A DNA stretch of 64,000 nt, from assembly GCF_014842075.1 (NCBI RefSeq), contig NZ_JACYVA010000002.1:302947-366946 (forward strand). The letters are read 5' to 3'. A model generated the notes under the pieces. That model saw only the letters and a list, made by a program, of their open reading frames with translations. It was not told the origin of the DNA and ran no database searches. The position numbers were made by a program, and so were the translations under genes. Source of the DNA: Sphingomonas sp. CFBP 13720 (GTDB lineage: Bacteria > Pseudomonadota > Alphaproteobacteria > Sphingomonadales > Sphingomonadaceae). Positions 1-10,640 of the stretch are shown piece after piece (within the stretch, counting starts at the first letter, position 1; each line of letters starts with the position of its first letter).

Positions 1-1135
<1,135 letters not shown>

Positions 1136-1182
1136 TCACCAAGCCGGTTGTGCAGCGCAGCATCCGGGCCTAAGTCCTTGCC

Positions 1183-2079
1183 ATGCCCGGAGACCGCGTC
1201 CTCAGGGGGCTGGCGCTGCGCCTGCTCGCGATATTCTTCCTGTCCACCATGTCGGCGCTGGTCAAACTCGCGGAGACGCGGGGCGCGTTGCTGCCCGAAA
1301 CCATGTTCTATCGACAGTTGTGCGCGCTGCCGGTCGTGCTCGCGTTCGTCATGGCGGGGCCGGGGCTGCGCTCGCTTCGCACCACACGGTTCACGCGCCA
1401 CCTGACGCGATCGATGGTCGGGCTGGTCGGCATGGTCTTCACCTTCGGCGCAGTGCTGCTGCTGCCGCTGGCGGAGGCGACGACGTTCCAGTTCACCGTG
1501 CCGATCTTCGCCACCATCCTCGGCGCGCTGGTGCTGCGCGAGGCGACGGGATGGCAACGCTGGGGCGCGGTGCTGGTCGGGTTCGTCGGCGTGCTGGTGG
1601 TGGTCCAGCCCGGCAGCGCCCACATCCCGCTGTTCGGGGCGTTCGTCGGACTGACGGCGGCGCTGTTCGTCGCGCTGGTCGCCATCGCGCTGCGCCAGTT
1701 GCGCGACGAACCGGCGGGGACCACCGTCTTCTGGTTCTCGGTCCTGACCCTGCCGTTCATAGCCATCGGCTATGCGTTCAATCTGCGCAGCCATGACTGG
1801 CTGACATGGGTCAACCTGATCGCGATCGGGGTCGTCGGCGGCATGGGCCAGATCGCGCTGACCGCCGCATCGCGCCACGCCCCGGTCGCGGCAGTGGTCC
1901 CGATGGACTATTCGGGCCTCGTCTGGGCCACGCTGTACGGTTTCTTGCTGTTCGGGGTCCTGCCGACGCCGATGACGTGGGTCGGGGCACCGATCATCAT
2001 CGCCAGTGGGCTGTTCATCGTGTGGCGCGAACACCGGCTGGGGCGACAGCGGGTGCGAAGCGCGGTCGAGGAAGACTGA
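1183..2079 (+). CDS. DMT-superfamily (EamA) inner-membrane transporter
   Basis: A 298-residue protein with about ten hydrophobic segments, arranged as two five-helix EamA repeats (residues about 10-135 and 150-285). It ends in a short charged tail (WREHRLGRQRVRSAVEED). The family exports or imports small metabolites, and the substrate cannot be read from sequence. The motif VPMDYSGLVWATLYGFLLF is typical of the second EamA repeat. It is monocistronic, divergent from proS and convergent with the FNT gene downstream. Confidence 0.88.
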   Translation: MPGDRVLRGLALRLLAIFFLSTMSALVKLAETRGALLPETMFYRQLCALPVVLAFVMAGPGLRSLRTTRFTRHLTRSMVGLVGMVFTFGAVLLLPLAEATTFQFTVPIFATILGALVLREATGWQRWGAVLVGFVGVLVVVQPGSAHIPLFGAFVGLTAALFVALVAIALRQLRDEPAGTTVFWFSVLTLPFIAIGYAFNLRSHDWLTWVNLIAIGVVGGMGQIALTAASRHAPVAAVVPMDYSGLVWATLYGFLLFGVLPTPMTWVGAPIIIASGLFIVWREHRLGRQRVRSAVEED

Positions 2080-2247
2080 GCTTTCCTACACGGTCCCGGG
2101 ACCACCGCGCCCGCCGCTCTTTCGCATCGCCGACCCACCGATGGCCGTCGCACGCCACCGATCGACGCGCGTGCCGTTCGCGACGCTCGAACCGATGATC
2201 CTGCATCACGCGGTGCTTTCAAAAAAAGCCGTTCGCGCAAAACCTGT

Positions 2248-2272
2248 GCGAGTGTGACTTTCGTGACCTTTG
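2248..2272. repeat. Extragenic direct repeat, copy 1
   Basis: A 25-bp unit beginning GCGAGTGTGACTTTCGTGAC is repeated exactly at 2337-2361, 89 bp downstream, in the gap between the EamA gene and the convergent FNT gene. The flanks just upstream (cgcaaaacctgt / cgcaccaactgc) are also similar, so the duplicated block may be somewhat longer. In between lies unrelated GC-rich DNA. The function is unknown. The rest of the 287-bp gap shows no gene. Confidence 0.7.
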
Positions 2273-2336
2273 GACAGCCGGTCCAGCTCGCTGCCCCCTC
2301 CCCGGCGGTCAGCACCACATTTCGCACCAACTGCGC

Positions 2337-2361
2337 GCGAGTGTGACTTTCGTGACCTTTG
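2337..2361. repeat. Extragenic direct repeat, copy 2
   Basis: Second copy of the unit at 2248-2272, in the same orientation, ending about 5 bp before the stop codon of the leftward FNT transporter gene. A role as part of its 3' untranslated end is possible, but no clear stem-loop with a T-run is seen. Confidence 0.7.
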
Positions 2362-2366
2362 ACCGG

Positions 2367-3233
2367 TCAGTCCGGCTCGATCTCGCCCCGCACCTGCGCA
2401 TGCGCCAGCAGCGCGAACAGCACGCTGCCGCCGACGATATTGCCCGCCAGCACCGGAAAGAAGAACGAAAGCGCCTGCCCCGCGCCGATGTCCCCGTGCA
2501 GCAACAGGATCCACATCTCCGCCGCGCCCGCCACGACATGCGCGAAACCGCCCAGATCGATCAGCCCGGTCAGCAATACGATCAGCGTGATCTTCTGCCC
2601 CTCGGTACTCGGCAAGGTCCACACGACGCTCGCCAGCAGGATGCCCGACGGGATGCCCGCCAGAAACCCTTCGCGCCCGACGTGATGCAGGATCGACCCG
2701 CTGACCTCGACCAGTTCGGCCGCCGTTTCGCCGCCGAACCCGCCCAGCATCGCGAACCCGGCAAAGGCGAACGTCCCGACCAGATTCGCCCCCAGCACTA
2801 GCACCCATAGCCGCAGCGTCCGGCGCAGATTGTACCAGGTCAGATCGGTCGCCAGCGGCAGCACCGCCGACAGCGTGCTTTCGGTGAACAACTGCATCCG
2901 GCCAAGGATCACGACGACGAAGCCGATCGAATAGCCCAGCGCCTGCAACAGCGGCGTCCACGCGCCGCTCGGCACCGACGTCTCCATCACCGCCTTGCCC
3001 AGCAGCGACAGGCCGATGACGATCCCGGCGGTGATGCCCGACCACACCAGCGATGCCGCCGGACGTTCGAGTTCCTCGATCCCCTGTCGCCGCACGACTT
3101 CGTGGACGATCAGCGCCGACGCGGCGCGGCGATCGTTGACGACGGCTTCCTGCTCGTCGTCCAGCGGAACCTTGCGCTCTTCGGCGTCGATGGCGGCGGC
3201 GTCCTGCCGGTCGGGTTCGGTCATGCCGTTCAC
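2367..3233 (-). CDS. Formate/nitrite transporter (FNT) family channel
   Basis: A 288-residue membrane protein with a soluble charged N-terminus (residues 1-60, EERKVPLDDEQEAVVNDRRA) and six predicted transmembrane helices. FNT-type signatures include GRMQLFTESTLSAVLPL and LGANLVGTFAFA. The family forms pentameric channels for small monovalent anions. The long N-terminus and the LFTESTL motif resemble the YfdC-like subgroup rather than classical FocA/NirC, so the substrate is open. It lies 31 bp downstream of the CcdC-like gene and probably shares its transcript. Confidence 0.85.
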   Translation of the reverse strand: MNGMTEPDRQDAAAIDAEERKVPLDDEQEAVVNDRRAASALIVHEVVRRQGIEELERPAASLVWSGITAGIVIGLSLLGKAVMETSVPSGAWTPLLQALGYSIGFVVVILGRMQLFTESTLSAVLPLATDLTWYNLRRTLRLWVLVLGANLVGTFAFAGFAMLGGFGGETAAELVEVSGSILHHVGREGFLAGIPSGILLASVVWTLPSTEGQKITLIVLLTGLIDLGGFAHVVAGAAEMWILLLHGDIGAGQALSFFFPVLAGNIVGGSVLFALLAHAQVRGEIEPD

Positions 3234-3264
3234 GAACCGGCGGGCGCGGCGGGTGTTCCCTCGG

Positions 3265-3774
3265 TCAGCCGCGCGCCGCCGCCAGCAACCGTTTCGCCCG
3301 GACGAACATCTCGACCCGCTGCGCCACGATCACGCCCCACGCCAGCGCGATCATCGCGTCGGTCAGCGTCGCGGCGTTCAGGTGCAGCATGCTCGCGCCG
3401 CCATGCGCCATCGCCTGTTTCACGGCCACCCGCACCACCACGATGGCAAGGATGAACAGCAATGCGGCGGGCGACGGACGATGGTTCAGCCGGTGCGTTA
3501 CCGGATCGACCTCGATCCGCATCAACCGCCCGCGCTGCCACCCCAGCAACAACCCGACGCCCAACGCGACCACGCACAACAGCCAGCCCCATCCGACCGG
3601 CGGCATAGTCACGTACATCGTACCCGCCAGCGCGGTGAACAACAGCGGCAGGATCCACATCGTCTCCAGCCGCAACCGCCGCATCTTCTGTCCGCGCCAC
3701 CAGCGCAGTGCGACGACCAGCATCACGATGCCGATCGGCATCAGCGTCGGCACCAGCCCGTTCGATCCGCTCAT
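3265..3774 (-). CDS. CcdC/DUF1453-like integral membrane protein
   Basis: A 169-residue protein starting at MSGSNGLVPTLMPIG. The frame extends 24 residues further upstream but without membrane-protein character, so this ATG is preferred. It has about five hydrophobic helices and a central charged loop (RLMRIEVDPVTHRLNHRPSP), a pattern seen in the CcdC/DUF1453 family, whose role is poorly defined. It sits 43 bp downstream of gcvPB on the same strand and may be read through from the gcv operon, although no functional link is obvious. Confidence 0.6.
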   Translation of the reverse strand: MSGSNGLVPTLMPIGIVMLVVALRWWRGQKMRRLRLETMWILPLLFTALAGTMYVTMPPVGWGWLLCVVALGVGLLLGWQRGRLMRIEVDPVTHRLNHRPSPAALLFILAIVVVRVAVKQAMAHGGASMLHLNAATLTDAMIALAWGVIVAQRVEMFVRAKRLLAAARG

Positions 3775-3817
3775 ACCCACCCCCCGCCCCGCGCACGAAC
3801 GCCGGGCGGGGTTCGCC

Positions 3818-5395
3818 TTATTCCGCCGCCTCGGCCACTGGCGCAACCGGTTCCTTCCACGCCAGCACCGGCCGGCGCGCGGCCAGCGTTTCGTCCAGCC
3901 GACGACGCGGGGCGAAGTGCGGCGCGGACTTCAGCGCGGCATCGCCGGCCTTGGCCCGCTCCGCCACCGCCGCGAACGCGCCGATGAACTGGTCGAGCGC
4001 CGCCTTGCTCTCGGTCTCGGTCGGCTCGACCAGCATCGCGCCGTGCACGACCAGCGGGAAATACACCGTCATCGGGTGATATCCCTCGTCGATCAGTCCC
4101 TTGGCGATGTCCAGCGTCGAGAAACCATCGGCAAGGTTGCTGTCGCTGAACAGCGCCTCGTGCATGCACGGCCCGCTGGCGCCGAACGGCGCATCCAGCA
4201 CGGTGTCGAGGCTGCGCAGCACGTAATTGGCGTTCAACACCGCGTCTTCGGCGACCTGCCGCAACCCGTCCGCCCCGTGGCTCAGGATGTACGACAGCGC
4301 CCGCGTGAACATGCCCATCTGGCCGTGGAACGCCACCATCCGGCCAAAGCTGTCGGCATGATGGTCGCCCGCCGTCTCTTCCTCGACCAGCACGAACTTT
4401 CCGTCCTGCCGCTCGACGAACGGCAGTGGCGCGAACGGGGTCAGCGCCTTGCTGAACACCACCGGTCCCGACCCCGGTCCGCCGCCGCCATGCGGGGTGG
4501 AAAAGGTCTTGTGCAGGTTGATGTGCATCGCATCGATGCCAAGGTCGCCGGGACGCACCCGACCGACGATCGCGTTGAAATTGGCCCCGTCGCAATAGAC
4601 ATAGCCGCCCGCCGCATGGACCGCGTCGGAAATTTCCTTCAGGTCGCGCTCGAACAGGCCGCACGTATTCGGGTTGGTGATCATCACGCCCGCAACGTCG
4701 GGTCCCAGCCGGTCCTTGAGCGCCTGCGTATCGACGCGGCCCTCGGCGGTCGCCGGAATATCCTCGACCTTGAATCCGGCGAAGGCGGCAGTGGCGGGGT
4801 TGGTGCCGTGCGCACTTTCGGGGACGAGGATGATCTTGCGATGCCCCTCGCCACGCTTCTCCAGCGCCGCCTTGATCGCGAGGATGCCGCACAATTCGCC
4901 GTGCGCGCCGGCCTTGGGCGACATGGCGACCGAGTCCATGTTGGTCAGCGTGACCAGCCAGTGCGCCAGCTGATGGATCAGCTCCAGCGCGCCCTGCGTC
5001 GTGTCGACCGGGGCCAGCGGATGCAGGTCGGCGAACCCCGGAAGCCGCGCCATCCGCTCGTTCAGCCGCGGATTATGCTTCATCGTGCAACTGCCCAGCG
5101 GGAACAGCCCCAGGTCGATCGCATAATTCTGCCGCGACAGACGGGTATAGTGGCGCACCGTTTCCGGCTCCGACAGGCCGGGCAGGCCGATCGCGCCGCT
5201 GCGGGCATGCCGCCCCAGCCGCGACGGCAGGTCGGGTCCGGCATCGATATCGACGCCGGTCGTCTCGCCCGATCCGATCTCGAAGATCAGCGCCTCGTCC
5301 AGCATCAGCGCGCGGTTGCCGGTGAAGGTCGGCATCACTCCGCTGGTCGTCGCATCGCCCATTTCGGGCTTCCAGCCGCTCTGGTTCACGCTCAT
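3818..5395 (-). CDS. gcvPB: Glycine dehydrogenase (P-protein) subunit 2
   Basis: PLP-containing half of the split glycine decarboxylase. With GcvPA it decarboxylates glycine and passes aminomethyl to the lipoyl arm of GcvH. It is 525 residues. The PLP lysine is K296 in [20 protein letters not shown], and NPNTCGLFE and [10 protein letters not shown] are also present. The start ATG ([11 protein letters not shown]) overlaps the gcvPA stop by 4 bp (ATGA), so the two subunits are translationally coupled. A longer frame upstream exists but lies inside gcvPA in another phase and is not real. Confidence 0.97.
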   Translation of the reverse strand: MSVNQSGWKPEMGDATTSGVMPTFTGNRALMLDEALIFEIGSGETTGVDIDAGPDLPSRLGRHARSGAIGLPGLSEPETVRHYTRLSRQNYAIDLGLFPLGSCTMKHNPRLNERMARLPGFADLHPLAPVDTTQGALELIHQLAHWLVTLTNMDSVAMSPKAGAHGELCGILAIKAALEKRGEGHRKIILVPESAHGTNPATAAFAGFKVEDIPATAEGRVDTQALKDRLGPDVAGVMITNPNTCGLFERDLKEISDAVHAAGGYVYCDGANFNAIVGRVRPGDLGIDAMHINLHKTFSTPHGGGGPGSGPVVFSKALTPFAPLPFVERQDGKFVLVEEETAGDHHADSFGRMVAFHGQMGMFTRALSYILSHGADGLRQVAEDAVLNANYVLRSLDTVLDAPFGASGPCMHEALFSDSNLADGFSTLDIAKGLIDEGYHPMTVYFPLVVHGAMLVEPTETESKAALDQFIGAFAAVAERAKAGDAALKSAPHFAPRRRLDETLAARRPVLAWKEPVAPVAEAAE

Positions 5396-6750
5396 GCCAA
5401 TACCTCCGTCAGCGCCGTCGCCAGCGCTTCGATATCCTCGTCGGTCACCGTTTCGGTCACCGCCACGACCAGTCCGTTCGCCAGCCCCGCTTCGGTCGGA
5501 TACAACCGCCCGAGCGACACGCCCGCCAGCACGCCGCGCTCCGCCAGTTCGCGCACCACCGGCCGCGCCTCGATCGGCAGTTTCAGCGTGAATTCGTTGA
5601 AGAACACGTCGTTGACCAGCGTGACGCCGGGCACCTGCGCCAGCCGGTCGGCCGCCGCGCATGCCTTGGCATGATTGACCGCCGCCAGTTGCCGCAGCCC
5701 CTTTTCCCCCAGCAGAGTCAGGTGGATCGAGAAGGCGAGCGCACACAGCCCCGAATTGGTGCAGATGTTCGACGTCGCCTTTTCGCGCCGGATATGCTGT
5801 TCGCGGGTCGACAGCGTCAGAACGAAACCGCGCTTGCCCGACGCGTCCACCGTCTCGCCGCACAGCCGGCCCGGCATCTGGCGCACCAGCTTTTCCGAAC
5901 AGGCGAACAGTCCGACATACGGCCCTCCGAACTGCAACCCGACGCCCAGCGCCTGTCCTTCGCCCACCACGATATCCGCGCCCAGATTGCCCGGTGCCTC
6001 GATCGCGCCCAGCGCCACCGGCTCGGTCACCACCGCGATCAACAGCGCCTTGGCGGCATGCGCCGCGTCGGCGATGCGCTTCAGGTCGGGGATGCGGCCG
6101 AGGATGTCGGGATATTGCACCACGACGCACGACGTATCGCCGTCGATCGCCGCGATGATCGCATCGTCGTCGGTCGCCGCGTCCAGCGTCGGGACCGATG
6201 TCGCCAGCACGTCGCCGGTGAACTTCGCCATCGTCTGCGCGACCGACACGTAATGGGGATGCACGCCGTCCGAAAACACCGCCTTCGCCTTGCGCGTCAC
6301 CCGCCGCGCCATCGTCACCGCTTCCCAGCACGCGGTCGATCCGTCGTACATCGATGCGTTGGCGACGTCGCATCCCAGCAGCCGCGCGACCTGGCTCTGG
6401 AATTCGAACAGCATCTGCAACGTGCCCTGCGCGATCTCCGGCTGGTACGGCGTATAGGCCGTCAGATACTCGCCGCGCTGGATCAGGTGATCGACGCTGG
6501 CGGGCACGTGATGGCGATAGGCACCGCATCCGAGGAAGAACGGCACCGACCCCGCCGCGACGTTCTTTGCCGCCAGCGCCGACAGATGCCGCTCGACGCT
6601 CAGTTCGCTGGCGTGATTCGGCAGCCCGGCGACCGGTCCGTCGAGCCGCGCGGATTCGGGCACGTCCACGAACAGGTCGTCGATCGTGTCGGCACCGATC
6701 GTGGCCAGCATCGCGCTGCGGTCGGTCGGGGTCAAAGGCAGATAGCGCAT
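5392..6750 (-). CDS. gcvPA: Glycine dehydrogenase (P-protein) subunit 1
   Basis: A 452-residue partner of GcvPB in the heterotetrameric P-protein. It begins [19 protein letters not shown], with family motifs [34 protein letters not shown] and [10 protein letters not shown]. The split PA/PB form is usual in this group, unlike the single long GcvP of enterobacteria. It is the third gene of the gcvT-H-PA-PB operon and follows a 159-bp spacer after gcvH. That spacer contains a short inverted repeat at 6799-6812 (ccggc-aaa-ggccgg) and no gene. Confidence 0.97.
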   Translation of the reverse strand: MRYLPLTPTDRSAMLATIGADTIDDLFVDVPESARLDGPVAGLPNHASELSVERHLSALAAKNVAAGSVPFFLGCGAYRHHVPASVDHLIQRGEYLTAYTPYQPEIAQGTLQMLFEFQSQVARLLGCDVANASMYDGSTACWEAVTMARRVTRKAKAVFSDGVHPHYVSVAQTMAKFTGDVLATSVPTLDAATDDDAIIAAIDGDTSCVVVQYPDILGRIPDLKRIADAAHAAKALLIAVVTEPVALGAIEAPGNLGADIVVGEGQALGVGLQFGGPYVGLFACSEKLVRQMPGRLCGETVDASGKRGFVLTLSTREQHIRREKATSNICTNSGLCALAFSIHLTLLGEKGLRQLAAVNHAKACAAADRLAQVPGVTLVNDVFFNEFTLKLPIEARPVVRELAERGVLAGVSLGRLYPTEAGLANGLVVAVTETVTDEDIEALATALTEVLA

Positions 6751-6909
6751 GGTGATCCTTGTTGGTCGCCGGGCGGGTATGGCGACCGCGTCACCGACCC
6801 GGCAAAGGCCGGAACGATGGACGCGGTCGATATCGGTGAGCCGGACCGGCCCGCTACCGTGTATTCCGGGTTCCGCCGGGGCGGCGGCAGCCGGAGTCTG
6901 AAGGTAAGG

Positions 6910-7281
6910 TCAAAGCTTGGCGACGTAGGCCGCGTATTTGTCCTCATCCATCAGCTCTTCCAGCTCGCTCTCGTCGCGCAGCGTCAGCTTGAAGAACCAT
7001 CCGTCACCCTCGGGGTCTTCGTTGACCAGACCGGGATTGTCGGACAGCGCGGCATTGCCCTCGAACACGGTGCCCGACGCGGGCGTGTACACGTCCGACG
7101 CCGCCTTGACCGATTCGACCACGGCCGCCTCGTCGCCCTTGGTCAGATCACGCCCTTCGATCGGCACGTCGACGAATACGATGTCGCCCAGCTGGCTCTG
7201 CGCATATTCGGTGATGCCGACCGTGGCGACGTCGCCGTCGATCTCGATCCATTCATGTTCTTGCGTGAAATAGCGGCTCAT
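6910..7281 (-). CDS. gcvH: Glycine cleavage system H protein (lipoyl carrier)
   Basis: A 123-residue shuttle carrying the aminomethyl group between P-, T- and L-proteins. The lipoylated lysine is K59 in the motif [14 protein letters not shown]. It starts [17 protein letters not shown], standard for the family. It lies 17 bp downstream of gcvT. The L-protein (dihydrolipoamide dehydrogenase) is not in the window and is expected to be supplied by a shared lpd. Confidence 0.97.
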   Translation of the reverse strand: MSRYFTQEHEWIEIDGDVATVGITEYAQSQLGDIVFVDVPIEGRDLTKGDEAAVVESVKAASDVYTPASGTVFEGNAALSDNPGLVNEDPEGDGWFFKLTLRDESELEELMDEDKYAAYVAKL

Positions 7282-7298
7282 GGGGACGCTCCCTGTTT

Positions 7299-8495
7299 TT
7301 AGCGGACGTAACGGTGGGGGACGAACGGCATCGGCACCACACGCGCCGGATGCCGCTTGCCACGCTGGAGCAGGGTCACGACCCCGCCCTGTGCCAGCGC
7401 GGGCGGAAGATAGGCCATGGCGATCGGCAGTTGTACGCTCGGGCCGAACCCGCCCGACGTGACATGGCCGACGACCGTACCGGCATCGTCGATTACCTCG
7501 GCACCCTCGCGCACCGGCTGGCGACCCTCGACGATCAGTCCGACCCGCTTCAGCGCGGGACCGTCGCGACGTTCGGCAAGGATGCGCTCGGCACCCGGAA
7601 AGCCGCCTTCCTCGCGACGCCGCTTCGACAGCGCGAAGCCCAGATCAGCGGCGACCGGCGTGATGTCGGGGCTGAGGTCATGGCCGTACAGCGGCAATCC
7701 CGCCTCCAGCCGCAGCGAATCGCGTGCGCCCAGCCCGATCGGCTTTACCTCAGGTTCGGCGGTGATCGCATCGGCGAAGTCGGCGGCGGCCTCTTCGGGC
7801 AGCGAAATCTCGAACCCGTCCTCGCCGGTATAGCCCGAACGGCTGATCCACAGCGCATGGCCCTGCCATGCGAACGCACCGGCGGTCATGAAGGTCAGCG
7901 CGGCGACGCCGGGCACGATCCGGTCGAGCGCGTCGACCGCCTTCGGCCCCTGCACCGCCAGCAACGCCCGATCGTCCAGATGGTTGAGCGTGATCGCATC
8001 GGGCAGATGTTCGCGCAGATGCCCGATATCGTCATATTTGGTCGCGCCGTTGACGACCATATAGAATGCCGCGCCCTCCGCCTCGCCGAACGGCTGCGAG
8101 TCGCCCAGCCGCGTGACCATCAGATCGTCGAGGATGCCGCCATTGTCGTCCAGCAGCAGCGAATAGCGCATCTTCGCGGACTTCAGGATCGCGAGGTCGC
8201 CCGGCAGCAACGCCTCCAGCGCGGCCACCGCATCGGTGCCGTGGATCAGCAACTGGCCCATATGGCTGACGTCGAACAACCCGGCGCTCTCGCGCGTCCA
8301 CAGATGTTCGGCCATGATGCCTTCATACTGGACCGGCATCGTATAGCCCGCGAACGGGACCATCCGCCCGCCATGCGCGCGATGCCACGCGTCGAGCGGC
8401 AGCACCTGCGGCGGCAGTTCCTCGACCGGATCGGTGCCGTCGGCGCGCAGTTCGTGGGCCGGATCGGCAAGAATGTCGGGGGCGGTCTCGCGCAT
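7299..8495 (-). CDS. gcvT: Aminomethyltransferase (T-protein), glycine cleavage
   Basis: Transfers the aminomethyl carbon from GcvH to tetrahydrofolate, releasing ammonia. It is 398 residues from MRETAPD. A GAAGGAG ribosome-binding site lies 7 nt upstream of this ATG, which rules out the frame's earlier ATG 27 bases upstream. Signatures are [39 protein letters not shown] and [20 protein letters not shown]. The N-terminal 35 residues are longer than usual for GcvT. It is the first gene of the operon, expressed from the glycine riboswitch leader directly upstream. Confidence 0.96.
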   Translation of the reverse strand: MRETAPDILADPAHELRADGTDPVEELPPQVLPLDAWHRAHGGRMVPFAGYTMPVQYEGIMAEHLWTRESAGLFDVSHMGQLLIHGTDAVAALEALLPGDLAILKSAKMRYSLLLDDNGGILDDLMVTRLGDSQPFGEAEGAAFYMVVNGATKYDDIGHLREHLPDAITLNHLDDRALLAVQGPKAVDALDRIVPGVAALTFMTAGAFAWQGHALWISRSGYTGEDGFEISLPEEAAADFADAITAEPEVKPIGLGARDSLRLEAGLPLYGHDLSPDITPVAADLGFALSKRRREEGGFPGAERILAERRDGPALKRVGLIVEGRQPVREGAEVIDDAGTVVGHVTSGGFGPSVQLPIAMAYLPPALAQGGVVTLLQRGKRHPARVVPMPFVPHRYVR

Positions 8496-8557
8496 CGGGG
8501 AGGCTCCTTCGTGATGGGTCAAACGACGCCGTCCGGCAAAAGTGCCGGCCGTATGTC

Positions 8558-8752
8558 GCCCCCTCTGTCACGGAACCTGAGAGCTTTCACGTGCCGACCG
8601 ATGGCCGGCATCGCTTACCCCTTCGGTGGTCCGGCCGTTTTCGGCCCGGACGCTTTCCAGAGTGTCGGTCAGCCCTTGCGCGGTCCCTGTTGCCTGAGAG
8701 ATTCCGGGGCGGTTGCTCCTTCGGCGGCGGACGGGTCCGCGCTCTCCCGCGC
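8558..8752 (-). promoter_or_regulatory. Tandem glycine riboswitch upstream of gcvT
   Basis: Read on the minus strand, the leader contains two glycine aptamers. Aptamer 1 (about 8750-8675) has GGGAGAGCGC, a CCGAAGGAGCAA loop and CTCTCAGGCAA. Aptamer 2 (about 8665-8561) has CTCTGGAAAGCG, CACCGAAGGGGTAAGC, CTCTCAGGTTCCGTG and a closing ACAGAGG. These are the conserved cores of the gcvT RNA motif. The second aptamer ends about 65 nt before the gcvT start. A small hairpin (8533-8548, CCGGCA/TGCCGG) follows without a T-run, so translational control or a non-canonical terminator is possible. The known role of such leaders is to turn on gcv expression at high glycine. Confidence 0.95.
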
Positions 8753-8906
8753 ATGGCGTCGGCTCAAAGCCTTCGACACGTCAAGCTCTGGCTCGGGGTC
8801 ATGGATTAGTCAACGGGCAAAGCGGGGCACCGTCCGATTCCGCGCAGCAGGACGCCCACCCCGCTTCAAGCGATGCCAGCCTGCGCTGGCAAGACGAACG
8901 CAGGCC

Positions 8907-9557
8907 TTATCGCGTGACGTTGTACTTCAACTGGTCGTCGGTCAGCTGGAACCCGACCATCGCCTCGAACGTGGCGGCGAGCACCGCCTGGCGCACTGCC
9001 GGATCGGACAGCGGATCGACGGCGGCGTCCTGATCGCCCGCCTTGCGCCGACGCGTGATCTGCTCGCGCGTCTCGCGCGGCAGCGTCGCGGCCGAACGAT
9101 CGACGATCGCGGTCCCCTGCCCCTGTGCCGACGCGCGCGCCGCCCCCGCCGGGAAGTCCAGCGTCACCTGACCGATGCGCTTCGATACGATCTGCGTCCC
9201 GCCGCGCACGACGGTGATAAAATAGGGCAGCGTCACCTGCCGCGCCGCATCGGTGCGCACGCGCCGCGCCTGCACGTCGAAGCTGATCGTGCTGGTCAGC
9301 ACGTCGCTGCCCTCGACACAGTTCGCGCGGACGTTGGTCAGCGTGGCAGTGACGTCGATCGCGCTGGCCTCGCGGCTGCCCGCCGGATCGAACAGCGTGA
9401 TGTCGCCGGTCCCCGCCGGCACGCCTGCCACCGGGCAGGCGGATCGCACCGCCGAAATGCCGACGCCCTGCGTCACGTCCAGTTCGCCGGTGCGCTGACA
9501 ACCGCCCAAAGCGAGCATGGCGACGAGGGCGATGGCGGCGTTTTGGCGGAGGGTCAC
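8907..9557 (-). CDS. Sphingomonad-type lipoprotein of unknown function
   Basis: A 216-residue protein starting at a GTG (VTLRQNAAIALVAM). A lipobox (LALGGC) follows a 15-residue hydrophobic segment, so the mature N-terminal Cys is near residue 19. The middle (VTATLTNVRANCVEG, ISFDVQARRV) reads like a beta-rich domain, and the end (RKAGDQDAAVDPLSDPAVRQAVL) is helical. The frame extends 41 residues upstream, but that stretch crosses the divergent ispH start and lacks a signal sequence. No enzymatic motif is recognised. The preceding non-coding stretch (about 8813-8906) holds an inverted repeat around cagcctgcg/cgcaggc. Confidence 0.8.
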   Translation of the reverse strand: MTLRQNAAIALVAMLALGGCQRTGELDVTQGVGISAVRSACPVAGVPAGTGDITLFDPAGSREASAIDVTATLTNVRANCVEGSDVLTSTISFDVQARRVRTDAARQVTLPYFITVVRGGTQIVSKRIGQVTLDFPAGAARASAQGQGTAIVDRSAATLPRETREQITRRRKAGDQDAAVDPLSDPAVRQAVLAATFEAMVGFQLTDDQLKYNVTR

Positions 9558-9661
9558 GGGAACACGATACCTTATGCACGGGTGCGACGAAGCCGCGCCT
9601 CCTGTCGCCGCTTCATAGGAACCGGCTTTCGCGCGTGCAAGCAATCGCGTAACAGCCGGCC

Positions 9662-10639
9662 ATGACCTTCGGCACGCCACAGTCCGCTGACTCCGCCCCC
9701 CGCCGCGCGATCGACCTGCTCATCGCCGCCCCGCGCGGCTTTTGCGCGGGCGTCGATCGCGCGATCCAGATCGTCGAGCTGGCGATCCAGAAACACGGCG
9801 CACCCGTCTTCGTCCGGCACGAGATCGTCCACAACAAGTTCGTGGTCGATTCGCTGCGGGCAAAGGGCGCGGTGTTCGTCGAGGAACTGGATCAGGTGCC
9901 CGACGGCGTGCCCGTCGTCTTTTCCGCGCACGGCGTCCCCAAATCGGTCCCCGCCGCCGCGACGTCGCGCGGGCTGGACTATCTCGACGCCACCTGCCCA
10001 CTGGTGTCGAAGGTGCATCGCCAGGCCGAACGGCTGGTCGCGTCGGGCCACCACATCCTGTTCGTCGGCCATGCCGGCCACCCCGAAGTGATCGGCACGT
10101 TCGGACAGGTGCCCGAAGGCGGCATGACCCTGATCGAAACGGTCGAGGACGTGCTGGCGCTGACGCCGGCCGACCCCGACAATCTGGCGTTCCTGACCCA
10201 GACGACACTGTCGGTCGATGACACGCGCGCCATCGTGGAAGCGGCGATCGCCCGCTTCCCGACCATCGTCGCGCCCAAGGCCGACGATATCTGCTACGCC
10301 ACGTCGAACCGGCAGGCGGCGGTGAAGGCGATCGCGCAGCAATGCGACCTGATGCTGGTCATCGGCGCGCCCAATTCGTCCAATTCGGTCCGGCTGGTCG
10401 AGGTTGCCGAGCGTGAAGGGACCAGCGCGCGGCTGATCCAGCGCGCGACCGATCTGGACTTCGCGTGGCTCGACGGAGTCGGCACGCTGGGCATCACCGC
10501 CGGCGCGTCCGCGCCCGAGATACTGGTGCGCGAACTGGTCGATCGCATCGCCGAACGATTCGACGTGACCGAGCGCGAGGTCGAAACCACGCGTGAGACG
10601 ATCGCGTTCAAACTGCCCCGCGGTCTCGAAGCCGCCTGA
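9662..10639 (+). CDS. ispH: 4-hydroxy-3-methylbut-2-enyl diphosphate reductase
   Basis: Last step of the MEP isoprenoid pathway, making IPP and DMAPP with a [4Fe-4S] cluster. All three cluster cysteines are visible: C28 ([14 protein letters not shown]), C112 ([13 protein letters not shown]) and C211 ([11 protein letters not shown]). Substrate-binding motifs [15 protein letters not shown] and [14 protein letters not shown] are present. Its length of 325 residues is normal. It starts a rightward operon ispH-thrB-rnhA-spermidine-synthase-like; the thrB ATG lies one base beyond its stop. Confidence 0.98.
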   Translation: MTFGTPQSADSAPRRAIDLLIAAPRGFCAGVDRAIQIVELAIQKHGAPVFVRHEIVHNKFVVDSLRAKGAVFVEELDQVPDGVPVVFSAHGVPKSVPAAATSRGLDYLDATCPLVSKVHRQAERLVASGHHILFVGHAGHPEVIGTFGQVPEGGMTLIETVEDVLALTPADPDNLAFLTQTTLSVDDTRAIVEAAIARFPTIVAPKADDICYATSNRQAAVKAIAQQCDLMLVIGAPNSSNSVRLVEVAEREGTSARLIQRATDLDFAWLDGVGTLGITAGASAPEILVRELVDRIAERFDVTEREVETTRETIAFKLPRGLEAA

Positions 10640-10640
10640 C

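Noticed and set aside
3389..5674. 761-codon plus-strand frame opposite gcvPB
   Set aside because: It is the antisense shadow of gcvPB; no start signal or domain.
6799..6812. Inverted repeat ccggc-aaa-ggccgg in the gcvH-gcvPA spacer considered as a terminator
   Set aside because: It is short, lacks a T-run and sits inside an operon; its VPAFAG-type translation is a common dispersed extragenic sequence in alphaproteobacteria.
8533..8548. Hairpin CCGGCA/TGCCGG between the riboswitch and gcvT considered as an intrinsic terminator
   Set aside because: There is no U-run after the stem on the transcript, so it is mentioned only as a possible switch element.
8871..8903. Inverted repeat around gcctgcg/cgcaggc upstream of the lipoprotein stop
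   Set aside because: The short imperfect palindrome could be a dispersed repeat or weak terminator, but evidence is too thin for a separate call.
7314..9665. 783-codon plus-strand frame across gcvT and the riboswitch
   Set aside because: It is antisense to gcvT and the lipoprotein gene; composition is shadow-like and no family is recognised.
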